The position numbers and the translations under genes were made by a program. The notes under the pieces are model-generated. The model did no database searches, was not told where the DNA came from, and worked only from the letters and a program-made list of their open reading frames with translations. Below, piece by piece: positions 10,191 to 18,490 of a DNA stretch of 64,000 nt. Source of the DNA: Saccharibacillus deserti (GTDB lineage: Bacteria > Bacillota > Bacilli > Paenibacillales > Paenibacillaceae); contig NZ_JABJVN010000001.1 in NCBI RefSeq assembly GCF_013618475.1, forward strand, positions 868,001-932,000, read 5' to 3'. Numbering within the stretch: position 1 is the first letter of the stretch; the number at the start of each line of letters is the position of its first letter.

Positions 10191-10221
10191 TTGTTTACGG
10201 AACGTGTGTTCGGTGTATAAT
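10191..10221 (+). promoter_or_regulatory. SOS promoter with LexA (DinR) box
   Basis: GAACGTGTGTTC at 10200-10211 matches the core of the Bacillus-type LexA box GAACRNRYGTTY at every position. It sits between a TTGTTT -35-like hexamer (10191-10196) and a perfect TATAAT -10 (10216-10221), where bound LexA would block RNA polymerase. The 19-base spacer is long for a sigma-A promoter. The next gene is a Y-family DNA polymerase, a classic SOS target. Confidence 0.85.
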
Positions 10222-10287
10222 AAAAGTAAAACGACGGGGCGGACGGAAGGCCCGGATGCCAACCGTCGACAGATCGGAGGAAACCGT

Positions 10288-11532
10288 TTGGCAGCGAATC
10301 GCATCGTCATGCTGGTGGACATGGAAAGTTTCTACGCGGGGGTCGAGAAGGCCGGGAATCCCGCACTTCGGAAAGTCCCGCTCGCGGTAGTCGGAGACCC
10401 CGAGGTGCCTTCAAGCGCGGTACTTGCGGCTTGTCCTATTGCCAAAAGGTATGATATTCGTACGGGAGAACGGCTGGATGCGGCGCTCGCCAAATGCCCG
10501 GCACTGACGGCGGTTCGCCCGAGGATGCTTGCCTACATCGAGGTGTCGGCGCAAATCGCGGGCATTCTCGAAGCGTATACCGATTTGGTCGAACCGTATT
10601 CAATCGACGAAATGTTTGCGGACGTAACCGGATCGCTGCATCTGTACGGGGGCGATCCGCAGGAGCTGGCGCGGTTGATCCAGAGCCGTATTGCGATCGA
10701 AACGGGAGTTCGGGCGAGATTTGGCATCGGCGGCAACAAGGTCCGCGCCAAGCTCGCCTGCGATCTGGTCGCCAAGCGAACCGGCGAAGGCATTTTCTTT
10801 TTACATAAGCAGGAAGACTGGGAGCAGCGGATCTGGAGCGAACCGGTTCGCCGGATGTGGGGCGTAGGCGGCAGGATGGAGAAACATCTGCGCAGCCTGC
10901 GGATTTTGACGATCGGCGATCTGGCCCGGACGCCGCCCGACAAGCTGCAGAGCCGCTGGGGCGTCAACGGGGAAGTACTGTGGAGAATCGCGAACGGACA
11001 AGACGATTCGCCCGTGTCTCCCTGGACGGCGAGAGAACAAAAAGAGATCGGAACGACGATCACGCTTCCCCGCGCTTACCGTCTGCAGAGCGAAATCGAA
11101 ACGGTGCTGCTCGATTTGTGCACCGAGATCGGACGCCGGGCAAGGAGGATGCGCCGGATGGGCGAAGTCGTCTCCGTCGGCGCGGGAGGCGAAGGCGGCA
11201 GGCACGAAAGCCGGGGATTCCGTCTGCGAGCCGCCCTGCCCGACCCCAGCGATATGACTTCGGAGCTCTTCGAGACGGCGCGCCGCCTGTTCCGCGAAGG
11301 TTGGGACGGCTGGCCGGTGAAGCGGCTCAGTCTGTCGCTGTCCCGGCTCGGTTCTTCGGAGGTTTATCAGCCTTCGCTGTTCGAAGACCGGGCGCGCCAG
11401 CGCGCGATTGACCGCGTCATGGACGAAATCAAAGACCGTTTCGGCGAGACGGCTATTGCCAGAGGGCGTTCGTTTACGGACGAAAGCCGGTCCAAAGACC
11501 GCGCGGACAAGATCGGAGGACATTACAAATGA
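10288..11532 (+). CDS. Y-family DNA polymerase, UvrX/UmuC-like translesion polymerase
   Basis: A 414-residue error-prone polymerase that copies past damaged bases. The palm acidic residues are in VDMESFY (Asp11) and YSIDEMF (Asp107, Glu108). Thumb and little-finger regions follow. QPSLF near residue 361 is a good sliding-clamp-binding motif. No ATG fits; I start at TTG 10288, which has GGAGG seven bases upstream. The stop overlaps the next ATG (ATGA), coupling it to the YolD-like gene, an arrangement known from B. subtilis uvrX/yqjW loci. The LexA box upstream predicts induction by DNA damage. Confidence 0.9.
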   Translation: MAANRIVMLVDMESFYAGVEKAGNPALRKVPLAVVGDPEVPSSAVLAACPIAKRYDIRTGERLDAALAKCPALTAVRPRMLAYIEVSAQIAGILEAYTDLVEPYSIDEMFADVTGSLHLYGGDPQELARLIQSRIAIETGVRARFGIGGNKVRAKLACDLVAKRTGEGIFFLHKQEDWEQRIWSEPVRRMWGVGGRMEKHLRSLRILTIGDLARTPPDKLQSRWGVNGEVLWRIANGQDDSPVSPWTAREQKEIGTTITLPRAYRLQSEIETVLLDLCTEIGRRARRMRRMGEVVSVGAGGEGGRHESRGFRLRAALPDPSDMTSELFETARRLFREGWDGWPVKRLSLSLSRLGSSEVYQPSLFEDRARQRAIDRVMDEIKDRFGETAIARGRSFTDESRSKDRADKIGGHYK

Positions 11533-11870
11533 CCAGGAAACTCGAAGGCAACGGACTGTGGGAATCGAGCCGGATGATCCTGCCGCAGTACCGGGAACGA
11601 ATCGTGCGGGCGGCGGCGGAGAGGGACGCGGAACCGGAAGCCGCGGTACACGAAGACCGGCTGGAAGAAATCGCGGAAGCGGTCAAGCGTTCGCTGGCGC
11701 TTGGACTGACCGTGCGATTGGAACTTCGCCAAGAAGAGGGACATGGAGCGGAAGGGATCGTGGTCGACGCCAGCCCGCTTCAAGGCATGCTGAGGCTGCG
11801 GCAGGAGTCCGGCAAGGTTCGCCGGATCGCTTACCGCCATATCACGGGCGCGTCGCTAAAAGAATGTTGA
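11529..11870 (+). CDS. YolD-like family protein
   Basis: A 113-residue protein with the YolD-like pattern: an N-terminal segment LWESSRMILPQYRERI, then a small beta domain (VRLELRQEEG ... GIVVDASPLQGMLRL ... RRIAYRHITGAS). YolD-like proteins are regularly encoded beside UvrX/UmuC-type polymerases and have been proposed to act like UmuD, but this is not established. The start overlaps the polymerase stop by four bases, so it should be co-translated and SOS-controlled. Confidence 0.85.
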   Translation: MTRKLEGNGLWESSRMILPQYRERIVRAAAERDAEPEAAVHEDRLEEIAEAVKRSLALGLTVRLELRQEEGHGAEGIVVDASPLQGMLRLRQESGKVRRIAYRHITGASLKEC

Positions 11871-11915
11871 ACCGGACGGGGTCCGCGGCGAATCGGGCAA
11901 AAAGGAGTGCTGGCC

Positions 11916-12350
11916 ATGCGAGCGACGGAAGAAGATTTTGCCCTGATCCGGGCGATGCTCGAACTGCCTTACCTGATCAAAGTGCTGGATGCCGATATGA
12001 AGCGGATCGAATCTTCCCCGCTGCGCACGAAAAAGGCGCTGCTCAGGCAGATGGACCGCCTGCGGGAAGAAACGCGGCTGGAGATGCGCGAACTGCGCCA
12101 CTCGCTTCGCGTCCGCGGGATCAAGATCGTGAAGCAGGATCGGCAGGAAGATCGCTTGTGCGCCGATTATGTATGCCGCGGGCATCATGACCGGATGCTG
12201 TTGATGTGGAGCCGGATCAAGGCGGATGTGGAAGAAATCGCGGAAGAGTGTCTGGAGGTGAGGGCGCCGAGCGGCTTCGCCGGGCGAATCCGTACGGCAG
12301 TTCCGGCGCATTCGGAGCTGGCGGGACCTGCGCAGCGGCAAGGCGAATGA
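11916..12350 (+). CDS. YhjD-like small protein in the SOS cassette
   Basis: A 144-residue, highly charged, mostly helical protein. The pattern LPYLIKVLDADMKRIESSPLR followed by long Arg/Glu-rich helices resembles B. subtilis YhjD and relatives (from memory); the function is unknown to me. ATG 11916 is 8 bases after AAAGGAG; the in-frame GTG at 11907 overlaps that site and is rejected. It follows the YolD-like gene by 45 bases on the same strand, so it is probably part of the LexA-controlled transcript. No transmembrane segment is evident. Confidence 0.72.
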   Translation: MRATEEDFALIRAMLELPYLIKVLDADMKRIESSPLRTKKALLRQMDRLREETRLEMRELRHSLRVRGIKIVKQDRQEDRLCADYVCRGHHDRMLLMWSRIKADVEEIAEECLEVRAPSGFAGRIRTAVPAHSELAGPAQRQGE

Positions 12351-12424
12351 ATCTCGGCCGCCGTCTTCCTTTTGCCGGACGCGTCCCGTTATAATAAGAA
12401 GAAAACGCGACGGGAGAGGTTGGC

Positions 12425-13471
12425 ATGGGGGGCACGGCAGGAGGAACGGCAAACGGAGTATTGGAGCAGGCGGTGAGAACGTATTGGCCGAACTATTCGG
12501 GAATTCCGGAAGCGGGGGCAAAAGGATGGAACAATACGACGCGGTTTGTGAAGCACGAAGGAAGCAAATACGTGCTGCGCGTCTACGAGACCCATCGCGA
12601 ACCCGACCGGATTCTGTTCGAACACGAAGTGCTTCTGCATCTGGCGGAAGCCGGGCTGACGTTCCGGACGCCGGTTCCGCAGTCCGGTCTTGACGGATCG
12701 ACGCTCGTCCAACTGGAAGACGGAAGCGGCCGCTACGCCTGTTTGTTCGGATATATCGACGGAACGCGCCCGGCGGACGAAGACCGTCGTCCGCTGCGCG
12801 CATTCGGCCAAGCGGCGGGTGAACTGTCCGCGGCGCTGTCGCGGATCGAGACCCGGCTGGCCCCGGCTTACCGGCCGTATTATGAGCTGGAACAAGCCTA
12901 TCCGCTCTGTACGCCGGAACGGGTAGCCGCTTTTGGCTCCGGCTCCGGGCTTCCTGCCGGACTGTCCGGCGTAGAACCGGAACTTGGATATCTGTCCGCC
13001 GTCTACCGGGGAATTCTGCAGCAGACGGACAAGCTTCGGCATCTGCCGCATCAGCTTGTCCACGGCGACCTGAATGCTTCGAATATGCTGATTCGGACAG
13101 GCGAGCCGGATACAATCGAAGCGCTGCTGGATTTCGAGTTCTGCACGTATGATGTCCGGGCGATGGAAGCGGCCGTTCTGTTGTCGGGGCTGCCCCGATG
13201 GGAACGCGGACTGCCCGATCCGATGGCTCTGTGCGGAGACGGGTTCCGCCGGCACGCCCCTTTGGAGGCGGCGGAGATCGAAGCGGTTCCTCTGCTGATG
13301 CGGCTGCGCAAAGTGGACGTCTTTTTGCACTTCCTTACCCGGTACTGGGAAGGGACGGACGGCATCGAGGTATTGGGCGAACAGATTCTTTCCTTGTCGG
13401 GCGATTTGAAGCGAATGGACGACGAAGAAGCGGAACTGCTGCGAAGACTAACCCGTATTTTGTCCAATTGA
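12425..13471 (+). CDS. APH-family phosphotransferase
   Basis: A 348-residue kinase of the aminoglycoside/choline/homoserine phosphotransferase fold. The catalytic loop HGDLNASNML and the metal-binding DFEF segment (LLDFEFCTYDVRAMEAA) are present, and a nucleotide-binding N-lobe precedes them. Paenibacillus carry several such proteins; substrates range from homoserine to small sugars and antibiotics, and none can be assigned here. A TATAAT lies at 12390-12395, about 30 bases before the ATG, though no clear -35 box accompanies it. A terminator follows directly. Confidence 0.88.
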   Translation: MGGTAGGTANGVLEQAVRTYWPNYSGIPEAGAKGWNNTTRFVKHEGSKYVLRVYETHREPDRILFEHEVLLHLAEAGLTFRTPVPQSGLDGSTLVQLEDGSGRYACLFGYIDGTRPADEDRRPLRAFGQAAGELSAALSRIETRLAPAYRPYYELEQAYPLCTPERVAAFGSGSGLPAGLSGVEPELGYLSAVYRGILQQTDKLRHLPHQLVHGDLNASNMLIRTGEPDTIEALLDFEFCTYDVRAMEAAVLLSGLPRWERGLPDPMALCGDGFRRHAPLEAAEIEAVPLLMRLRKVDVFLHFLTRYWEGTDGIEVLGEQILSLSGDLKRMDDEEAELLRRLTRILSN

Positions 13472-13480
13472 GAATAGAGA

Positions 13481-13521
13481 ACCGGCCGGATACCTCGTGT
13501 ATCTGCCGGTTTTCTTTTATT
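13481..13521 (+). terminator. Rho-independent terminator after the phosphotransferase
   Basis: ACCGGC pairs with GCCGGT and GATAC pairs with GTATC inside it, followed by a T-rich tail TTTTCTTTTATTTT. Confidence 0.85.
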
Positions 13522-13570
13522 TTCAACCTATTTTTCCGTAAAGAAGCAAAAAAATTTTTTATATTTCTAG

Positions 13571-13599
13571 TTGATTATCATTCTCAATTGAGATATATT
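13571..13599 (+). promoter_or_regulatory. MarR promoter overlapped by a Fur-like box
   Basis: TTGATT (13571-13576), a 17-base spacer and TATATT (13594-13599) form a good sigma-A promoter. TGATTATCATTCTCA (13572-13586) matches the Bacillus 7-1-7 Fur consensus TGATAATNATTATCA at 12 of 14 defined positions and lies over the -35 and spacer. Iron-dependent repression is inferred. Confidence 0.6.
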
Positions 13600-13656
13600 G
13601 GTCACATCGGCAGTTCAAATTCAGTTATCCCATTATATCGGCAAGGAGTGAAAGCG

Positions 13657-14175
13657 ATGGAAACCAGCCTATACCGCCGTCATGCGGCACCGGGGGAATT
13701 GTATGCACAGATCCTCGACTTCCTGCACCGGTACGAAAGTCATAGACAAACCGAACCTTCCAGACTTCGCGCCATGATCGAAGACGAGGAAAAAGGCAGC
13801 CGGGTCGGCAGCCTCACGGTCGTCAATGCGATCCAATGCATCGGACGGCATGAACCGATCAACGGAACAACCATTGCGGAGAAAATCGGACTTTCGCGCG
13901 CGGGCGTAACCAAGATCGGAACCCGTCTGGTACGCGAAGGCCTGGTCAAGCGCGAACGGATGCGTCATAACCGCAAAGAAATCTATTACCGTCTGACGCC
14001 GGAAGGCCGTGAACTCTTCGATACCCATCGGCAGCTGCTGGAGAACGAAGAAGAGCGGTTCCGCGTATTCCTCGGCGCTTACAGCGGCGAACAGCTTGCT
14101 TTCGTCGGCGAATTTCTGCGGCATGCGGGTGCCGAATTCGAACGTCAGCCGCTGACGGCGGGTGACTCCCGCTGA
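13657..14175 (+). CDS. MarR family transcriptional regulator
   Basis: A 172-residue winged-helix regulator. The helix-turn-helix region INGTTIAEKIGLSRAGVTKIGTRLVREGLV and the wing RERMRHNRKEIYYRLTPEGREL are typical of MarR proteins. ATG 13657 has AAGGAGTG nine bases upstream. The gene stands alone between two terminators. Its promoter carries a Fur-like box, which suggests it responds to iron, unusual for this family; its targets are not visible. Longer readings from further upstream overlap the phosphotransferase and are rejected. Confidence 0.9.
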   Translation: METSLYRRHAAPGELYAQILDFLHRYESHRQTEPSRLRAMIEDEEKGSRVGSLTVVNAIQCIGRHEPINGTTIAEKIGLSRAGVTKIGTRLVREGLVKRERMRHNRKEIYYRLTPEGRELFDTHRQLLENEEERFRVFLGAYSGEQLAFVGEFLRHAGAEFERQPLTAGDSR

Positions 14176-14241
14176 GTTCGGCGAGTGCAGCCGGAGCAGC
14201 GGGAACGAATAGCCCCCGCCTTTTCCATATCTAGAGTAAAA

Positions 14242-14287
14242 AAACAGCCGTGCAGGACGGAAACGTCTTTGCGGGCTGTTTCTTTGT
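14242..14287 (+). terminator. Rho-independent terminator after the MarR gene
   Basis: AAACAGCC pairs with GGCTGTTT, with inner ACG/CGT pairing around GAAA, followed by CTTTGTT. Confidence 0.85.
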
Positions 14288-14461
14288 TCAATAAGTTTGT
14301 TCAATTCAAAATAAGAACGAAAACCAAATCCTCGATTTTCGACTCGAAAGCAGCCGGCTTGAATTCGACCTGTCTCGAAAAGGGTATACATAAGTTAGGG
14401 CTTTTTTGTCGGCCCACGGCGGCGGTCGCACACAGCGATCCCGACTCAAGGAGGACAAGCC

Positions 14462-14971
14462 ATGACAACCTTTTCGGAGCCTGCGGCAGCCCGTGACAAA
14501 CGGGAAGCCGTCAGAGGCCATTCCCGCAGCCTATGGTCCGGCATCCTGTTCGGACTCGGCTGCGTCGCTTTTATCGACGAAGTCGTTTTTCACCAACTGC
14601 TGCATTGGCATCATTTTTACGACAAATCCACGACCGCCGTCGGACTGGTGTCGGACGGAGTGTTTCACGCGTTCAGCTGGTTCGCTACGGTAGCTTCCTT
14701 GTTCATGCTGGCCGATCTGCGCCGCAGGCGTTCCCTGTTTGCCGCGCGCTGGTGGGGAGGCCTGCTGCTGGGCGCGGGGTTCTTCCAACTCTACGACGGC
14801 ATCGTGCAGCATAAACTGATGGAACTGCATCAGATCCGCTACGGGGTAGATCTGACCGTATACGATTGGACCTGGAACATTGCCGCCGTTGTGCTGCTCG
14901 TGGCGGGAGTGACCGCCACGTTTCGCACACGCGGCGAAGCTTCCGCTTCCGGCGGGAAAGACCGGGATTAA
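14462..14971 (+). CDS. DUF2243 family membrane protein
   Basis: A 169-residue integral membrane protein with four predicted hydrophobic segments. The DUF2243 signature is visible: FGLGCVAFIDEVVFHQLLHWHHFYD, then a later segment FFQLYDGIVQHKLMELHQIRY. Histidines placed at membrane boundaries hint at metal or haem handling, which is an inference. The CtaG-like gene starts 3 bases after the stop, a pairing I know from other bacilli, so the two likely act together in cytochrome oxidase assembly. No function has been established for DUF2243. Confidence 0.88.
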   Translation: MTTFSEPAAARDKREAVRGHSRSLWSGILFGLGCVAFIDEVVFHQLLHWHHFYDKSTTAVGLVSDGVFHAFSWFATVASLFMLADLRRRRSLFAARWWGGLLLGAGFFQLYDGIVQHKLMELHQIRYGVDLTVYDWTWNIAAVVLLVAGVTATFRTRGEASASGGKDRD

Positions 14972-14974
14972 GAC

Positions 14975-15895
14975 ATGAATCAGCTCGAAGAAAACGTCAA
15001 TCTGCAAACCGTTCATTCTATGCATGATCACGGTTCGGGAGGCAGCGAATTCGATGCGGGATCCGGAATCCCCGGCGGACTAACGGATATGCTTCCGCTG
15101 GTTCTTGCGGCAGTCCTGCCGATCGCCGCGTATCTGACTGCGGTCGTACTCACCAACCGCAGGTATAAGCGCTGGCCGATTCGGCGCTCCCTGCTTGGCT
15201 GCACCGGCATTCTTTTATCGGCCGCGGCGATTGCGGGTCCGCTGGCCGAAGCTTCGCATCATAATTTCACGCTGCATATGCTCGGCCATCTGCTGCTCGG
15301 AATGCTGGGTCCGCTGCTGATCGTCTTATCCGCACCGGCTGCGCTGCTGCTTCGCTCGCTGCCCCGCAGGCAGGCGCGAATGCTGTCGCTGCTGCTTCGA
15401 AGCCGGGCGGCGGCCTTTTTGACTCATCCGATTACGGCGTCCGCGCTGAATATGGGAGGATTGTGGCTGCTTTATGCGACAGGACTGTTCGCAGCCATGC
15501 ATACGTCGCCGATTCTGTATGCCTTGGTGCATATCCATGTTTTTGCCGCCGGTTATCTGTTCACCGCTGCGCTTATTCCGGTTGACCCCGCCCCGCATCG
15601 GCCAAGCTTCCCTCTGCGGGCTGCGGTCATGATCGCGGCGTTTGCTTCACACGGGATTCTGGGCAAGTTCATGTATGCGTATCCGCCGGCGGGTGTCGAT
15701 CCCGAGGATGCGAAGAGAGGGGCGCAGCTGATGTATTACGGCGGAGACGCCGTCGATCTGCTGCTGATTGTTCTTTTCTGCTCGGCGTGGTACAAACAAA
15801 GCGGACGTACCCGTCCTTTCTTTTCCCGCAAGGATTCGAAAGAAAGGATGCAAGCTTCCGTTCAAAAGCCGTCTAAAGAGGGTATACATAGTTGA
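14975..15895 (+). CDS. ctaG: Cytochrome c oxidase assembly factor CtaG-like membrane protein
   Basis: A 306-residue protein with about seven hydrophobic helices and the caa3-type CtaG pattern: ASHHNFTLHMLGHLLLGMLGPLL, HPITASALNMGGLWLLY and LVHIHVFAAGYLF. B. subtilis CtaG is needed for active cytochrome caa3, probably in copper-site assembly. The N-terminus is His/Gly-rich (HSMHDHGSGG) and could bind copper (inference). It follows the DUF2243 gene by 3 bases. The 3' end contains a sigma-B-like promoter for the next gene. Confidence 0.88.
   Translation: MNQLEENVNLQTVHSMHDHGSGGSEFDAGSGIPGGLTDMLPLVLAAVLPIAAYLTAVVLTNRRYKRWPIRRSLLGCTGILLSAAAIAGPLAEASHHNFTLHMLGHLLLGMLGPLLIVLSAPAALLLRSLPRRQARMLSLLLRSRAAAFLTHPITASALNMGGLWLLYATGLFAAMHTSPILYALVHIHVFAAGYLFTAALIPVDPAPHRPSFPLRAAVMIAAFASHGILGKFMYAYPPAGVDPEDAKRGAQLMYYGGDAVDLLLIVLFCSAWYKQSGRTRPFFSRKDSKERMQASVQKPSKEGIHS
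15860..15885 (+). promoter_or_regulatory. Possible sigma-B-type promoter inside the end of ctaG
   Basis: GTTCAA (15860-15865), a 14-base spacer and GGGTAT (15880-15885) resemble the general-stress consensus GTTTAA-N12..15-GGGTAT. It would transcribe the DUF4241 gene. I cannot show that this organism has a sigma-B. Confidence 0.35.
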
Positions 15896-15969
15896 AACGC
15901 TTACGTCCGGACGCCGGCCTTCCGCCGCTTCCGGTATCGCCTATTCCCAAAGAGAGAGGAAGAGATCAA

Positions 15970-16596
15970 ATGTCGAAATTTCTGCAGGATTTGCTGGAAC
16001 CTACGGGCGGGGCGCTGCGCCCGCAGCCGCTGGAGCCCGTCAAGGTCGTATCGGGACGGATCGTAGCCTGCGACCTGCTGACGTCGCCCGTGGAGGCTTT
16101 CGAATACGAAATCGCGCCCGGAACGTATCCGGTATATGCCTGGCACAGCGAACAGGAAGGTACGATTGCAGGCGCGGAGCTTCGTCTGTCCGAGACCAAG
16201 CCGGTTCGCTGGGAACTTGCCGTACGTCCGGGGCAGGACAAAGCTTCCCTTAAAGAAGACGAGCTCTTCGGTTATCCGGTCGATGCCGGACTCGGCAGCT
16301 TTGCCGATGAAGAAGCGATTCGCGCCGTTGAAGCGCTGGATCAGCGTCTGCAGGAAGAACTTGGAGACGAGTATATCAGTCTGTACGACGATCTCGTAGC
16401 CGATGTCCTGGAAGAACACGACGGCGTATGGGGCAATCTGCCTGCGGATGAAGAAAGCGGCCTGAATGTGATCCTGTTTACTTCCGGATATGGAGACGGG
16501 TTTTATGCGTCCTACTGGGGACTGGACGAACAGGACAATGTGGTGTCGCTGCTGACGGATTTCCAGGTCGTGACGGACAAAGAAAAAGCGGTTTGA
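15970..16596 (+). CDS. DUF4241 domain protein
   Basis: A 208-residue soluble protein with the DUF4241 pattern: a core GRIVACDLL, PGTYPVYAW, then a C-terminal LNVILFTSGYGDGFYASYWGLDEQDNVVSLLTDFQ. Members are widespread in bacteria and of unknown function; some lie near toxin or immunity genes. ATG 15970 follows AGAGAGGAAGAG; an in-frame codon at 15892 lacks a ribosome site. A possible sigma-B promoter lies 85 bases upstream, and a terminator follows. Confidence 0.8.
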   Translation: MSKFLQDLLEPTGGALRPQPLEPVKVVSGRIVACDLLTSPVEAFEYEIAPGTYPVYAWHSEQEGTIAGAELRLSETKPVRWELAVRPGQDKASLKEDELFGYPVDAGLGSFADEEAIRAVEALDQRLQEELGDEYISLYDDLVADVLEEHDGVWGNLPADEESGLNVILFTSGYGDGFYASYWGLDEQDNVVSLLTDFQVVTDKEKAV

Positions 16597-16625
16597 GCTG
16601 TGGCAAAATAAAGGAACGACAAAAA

Positions 16626-16663
16626 GGCAGGCAGCGGAAATAAAAACGCGGCCTGCTTTTTTG
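16626..16663 (+). terminator. Rho-independent terminator after DUF4241
   Basis: GCAGGC pairs with GCCTGC across an A-rich loop with AGCG/CGCG inner pairing, followed by six T. Confidence 0.75.
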
Positions 16664-16772
16664 CGTCGGTGTGGATTGGCGCTTCCGAACAATCGGCAAA
16701 TATTCGTGCTATAATGCAGAAAAATTAGGGACAGCCTCGGGCAGCAGGCTTCCGAGCAGGAGGAATAGATCA

Positions 16773-17351
16773 GTGACAAACGATTCGACCAAACAAGCGG
16801 GAACAGGAACAGAAGAAATGGCGGCCAAACTGCATACCCTGCACCGTATAACGCGGCTGCTGGAGCAATCCGGCGTCGATTATGTGATCGGAGGCAGCGG
16901 CATGCTCTACGGTCTGGGATTGGTAGACCGTGTACGCGACTGGGATCTGATGACCGACTCCCCGGTATCCGAAGTGCGTGCCGCGCTTGACGGGCTTCGG
17001 TTGACCGAAGACTCGGCGCCAAGCGAGCTGTACGGCAGCGGCTGCAAGCTGCGGATCGAAGAAACGGAGCCCGAAGTGGAAGTGATCATCGGTTTTTCCA
17101 TACGGGCGGAGGCGGGTTTCTGTCGGCTGCCGGCGCGGACGGGAGGGATTTGCGGCGGCCTGCGCATCGCCAGTCCGACCCTCTGGTTTGCGGCTTACGC
17201 CTTGATGGGCCGAACCGAGAAGGCGGCGCTGCTCGAAACGTATCTGATGGATCGGGGCGCGGAACGGTCGGCGCTGTCGCATCTGCGCGGAGAGCCTCTG
17301 CCCGCGGAGCTGTCGGAGCGGTTAAACCGTCTGCCTTCAAGAGAAGTTTAG
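16773..17351 (+). CDS. Nucleotidyltransferase-like protein
   Basis: A 192-residue protein. The segment VDYVIGGSGMLYGLGLVDRVRDWDLMTDSP matches the start of minimal nucleotidyltransferase folds, where a glycine pair is followed by an Asp-x-Asp (here DWDLMTD). Whether the third catalytic acid is present is unclear. Start codon is GTG 16773, placed 9 bases after AGGAGG; a longer frame from 16671 has no ribosome site. A TATAAT box at 16710-16715 is a likely -10. No adjacent antitoxin-like partner is visible, so a toxin-antitoxin role is not supported. Confidence 0.6.
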   Translation: MTNDSTKQAGTGTEEMAAKLHTLHRITRLLEQSGVDYVIGGSGMLYGLGLVDRVRDWDLMTDSPVSEVRAALDGLRLTEDSAPSELYGSGCKLRIEETEPEVEVIIGFSIRAEAGFCRLPARTGGICGGLRIASPTLWFAAYALMGRTEKAALLETYLMDRGAERSALSHLRGEPLPAELSERLNRLPSREV

Positions 17352-17425
17352 ATAGGGCCCGAAGCGCGGATCACTTGGGTACGGGGCAGGCGTGATCTTT
17401 AGCCCGCCCAGGCCTCCACCTGTTC

Positions 17426-18346
17426 TCAGAGCCGCCTTGCAATAGAAGAGCCTTCGGCCGCCGGTTCCGGCAGTGGAGACTTGCGGCGGTTAACGAGCCT
17501 AATGCTTCCTGCGATCATCAGCAGGCCGATCAGCAGAGTAGCCGTAGCCGATTCGCCCAGCAGTGCAATGCTGAATCCATTGGACAAGACAGGGATCAGA
17601 AACGTGTAGGCGCCGACGGTACTGACTTCTCCGGCGTCAATCAGCAGAAAATAAATCATCCATCCCCCGGCGATCACGAATACGGAGATAAACAGCAGAA
17701 TCAGGATAAAAGAAGGGGACCAAACGATAGCACTCCAGCTTTCCGTACCGGAACCGAGCAGAAGCAGGACAAAGCCGCCGAGCAGCAGCTGCAGGGTAAC
17801 CGCCCAGATCGAGTCGAGTCGAGGACCCTGTTTCTTCATATATACAGTACCAAGCGCCCAGCACAGCGCCGAAGCCAGTGCCAATGCGATGCCCAGTGGA
17901 GACAGATGGCCTTCGAGTCCTCCGAGGCTGATTACGGCGACACCGGCAAAACCGAGCACAAGTCCGGCGGTTTTGAATCGATTCAAGCTTTCTCCAAGCC
18001 ATAACCGGGAGAAAATGCCCAGCAGAATCGGCTGCAAAAATACGAGCGTGGAAAACAGTCCGGCCGGAAGGTAACCGATGCCAATCGTCTGCAGCCCGTA
18101 GTAGCCCACGACGTTAAGAAGAGCTAGCAGAAGATAAGGACCGGCATTTTGTGTCCAGCGAAATGCGCTTATTCGGCGCAAAGCGAATGGCAGCAGAATC
18201 AGACCGCCGATCAGTGTACGCAGTCCGGAGAACAGCAGCGGAGGAGTGTGCGGCAGCGCCATTTTGGTCAGCGGCCAATTGATGCCCCAGACGAGTACGA
18301 GGAATAACACCATCCCCCAGGTTTGTTTTGGCGAAAAAGTAGGCAT
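17426..18346 (-). CDS. EamA/DMT family transporter
   Basis: A 306-residue inner-membrane protein with ten hydrophobic helices arranged as two EamA repeats, typical of drug/metabolite exporters (RhaT/YdcZ-like). The first helix reads TWGMVLFLVLVWGINWPLTKMAL, and the second repeat begins near residue 150. ATG 18346 is preceded by AAAGGAG. It is divergent from a LysR regulator, 144 bases apart, a common arrangement in which the regulator controls the exporter. The exported compound is unknown. Confidence 0.9.
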   Translation of the reverse strand: MPTFSPKQTWGMVLFLVLVWGINWPLTKMALPHTPPLLFSGLRTLIGGLILLPFALRRISAFRWTQNAGPYLLLALLNVVGYYGLQTIGIGYLPAGLFSTLVFLQPILLGIFSRLWLGESLNRFKTAGLVLGFAGVAVISLGGLEGHLSPLGIALALASALCWALGTVYMKKQGPRLDSIWAVTLQLLLGGFVLLLLGSGTESWSAIVWSPSFILILLFISVFVIAGGWMIYFLLIDAGEVSTVGAYTFLIPVLSNGFSIALLGESATATLLIGLLMIAGSIRLVNRRKSPLPEPAAEGSSIARRL

Positions 18347-18490
18347 GTTCCATCTCCTTTTAGACTTTCGGTGCGCGAAACGGCGGCCAAGCCGGCGGTC
18401 CGCGCTTTTTTTTGTAGGCTCACTAAGCGTATACTTAAAACAGATATAAAGAAAATGAATGTTTTGCATAAAGGAGATAACGATAACGTT

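Noticed and set aside
9185-10390. 401-codon plus-strand frame over the SDR gene
   Set aside because: The minus strand holds a complete SDR with ribosome site and terminator; this frame also runs through the LexA promoter.
16773-17351. Toxin-antitoxin reading of the nucleotidyltransferase-like gene
   Set aside because: No small partner gene overlaps or flanks it; the neighbours are a terminator and a convergent transporter.
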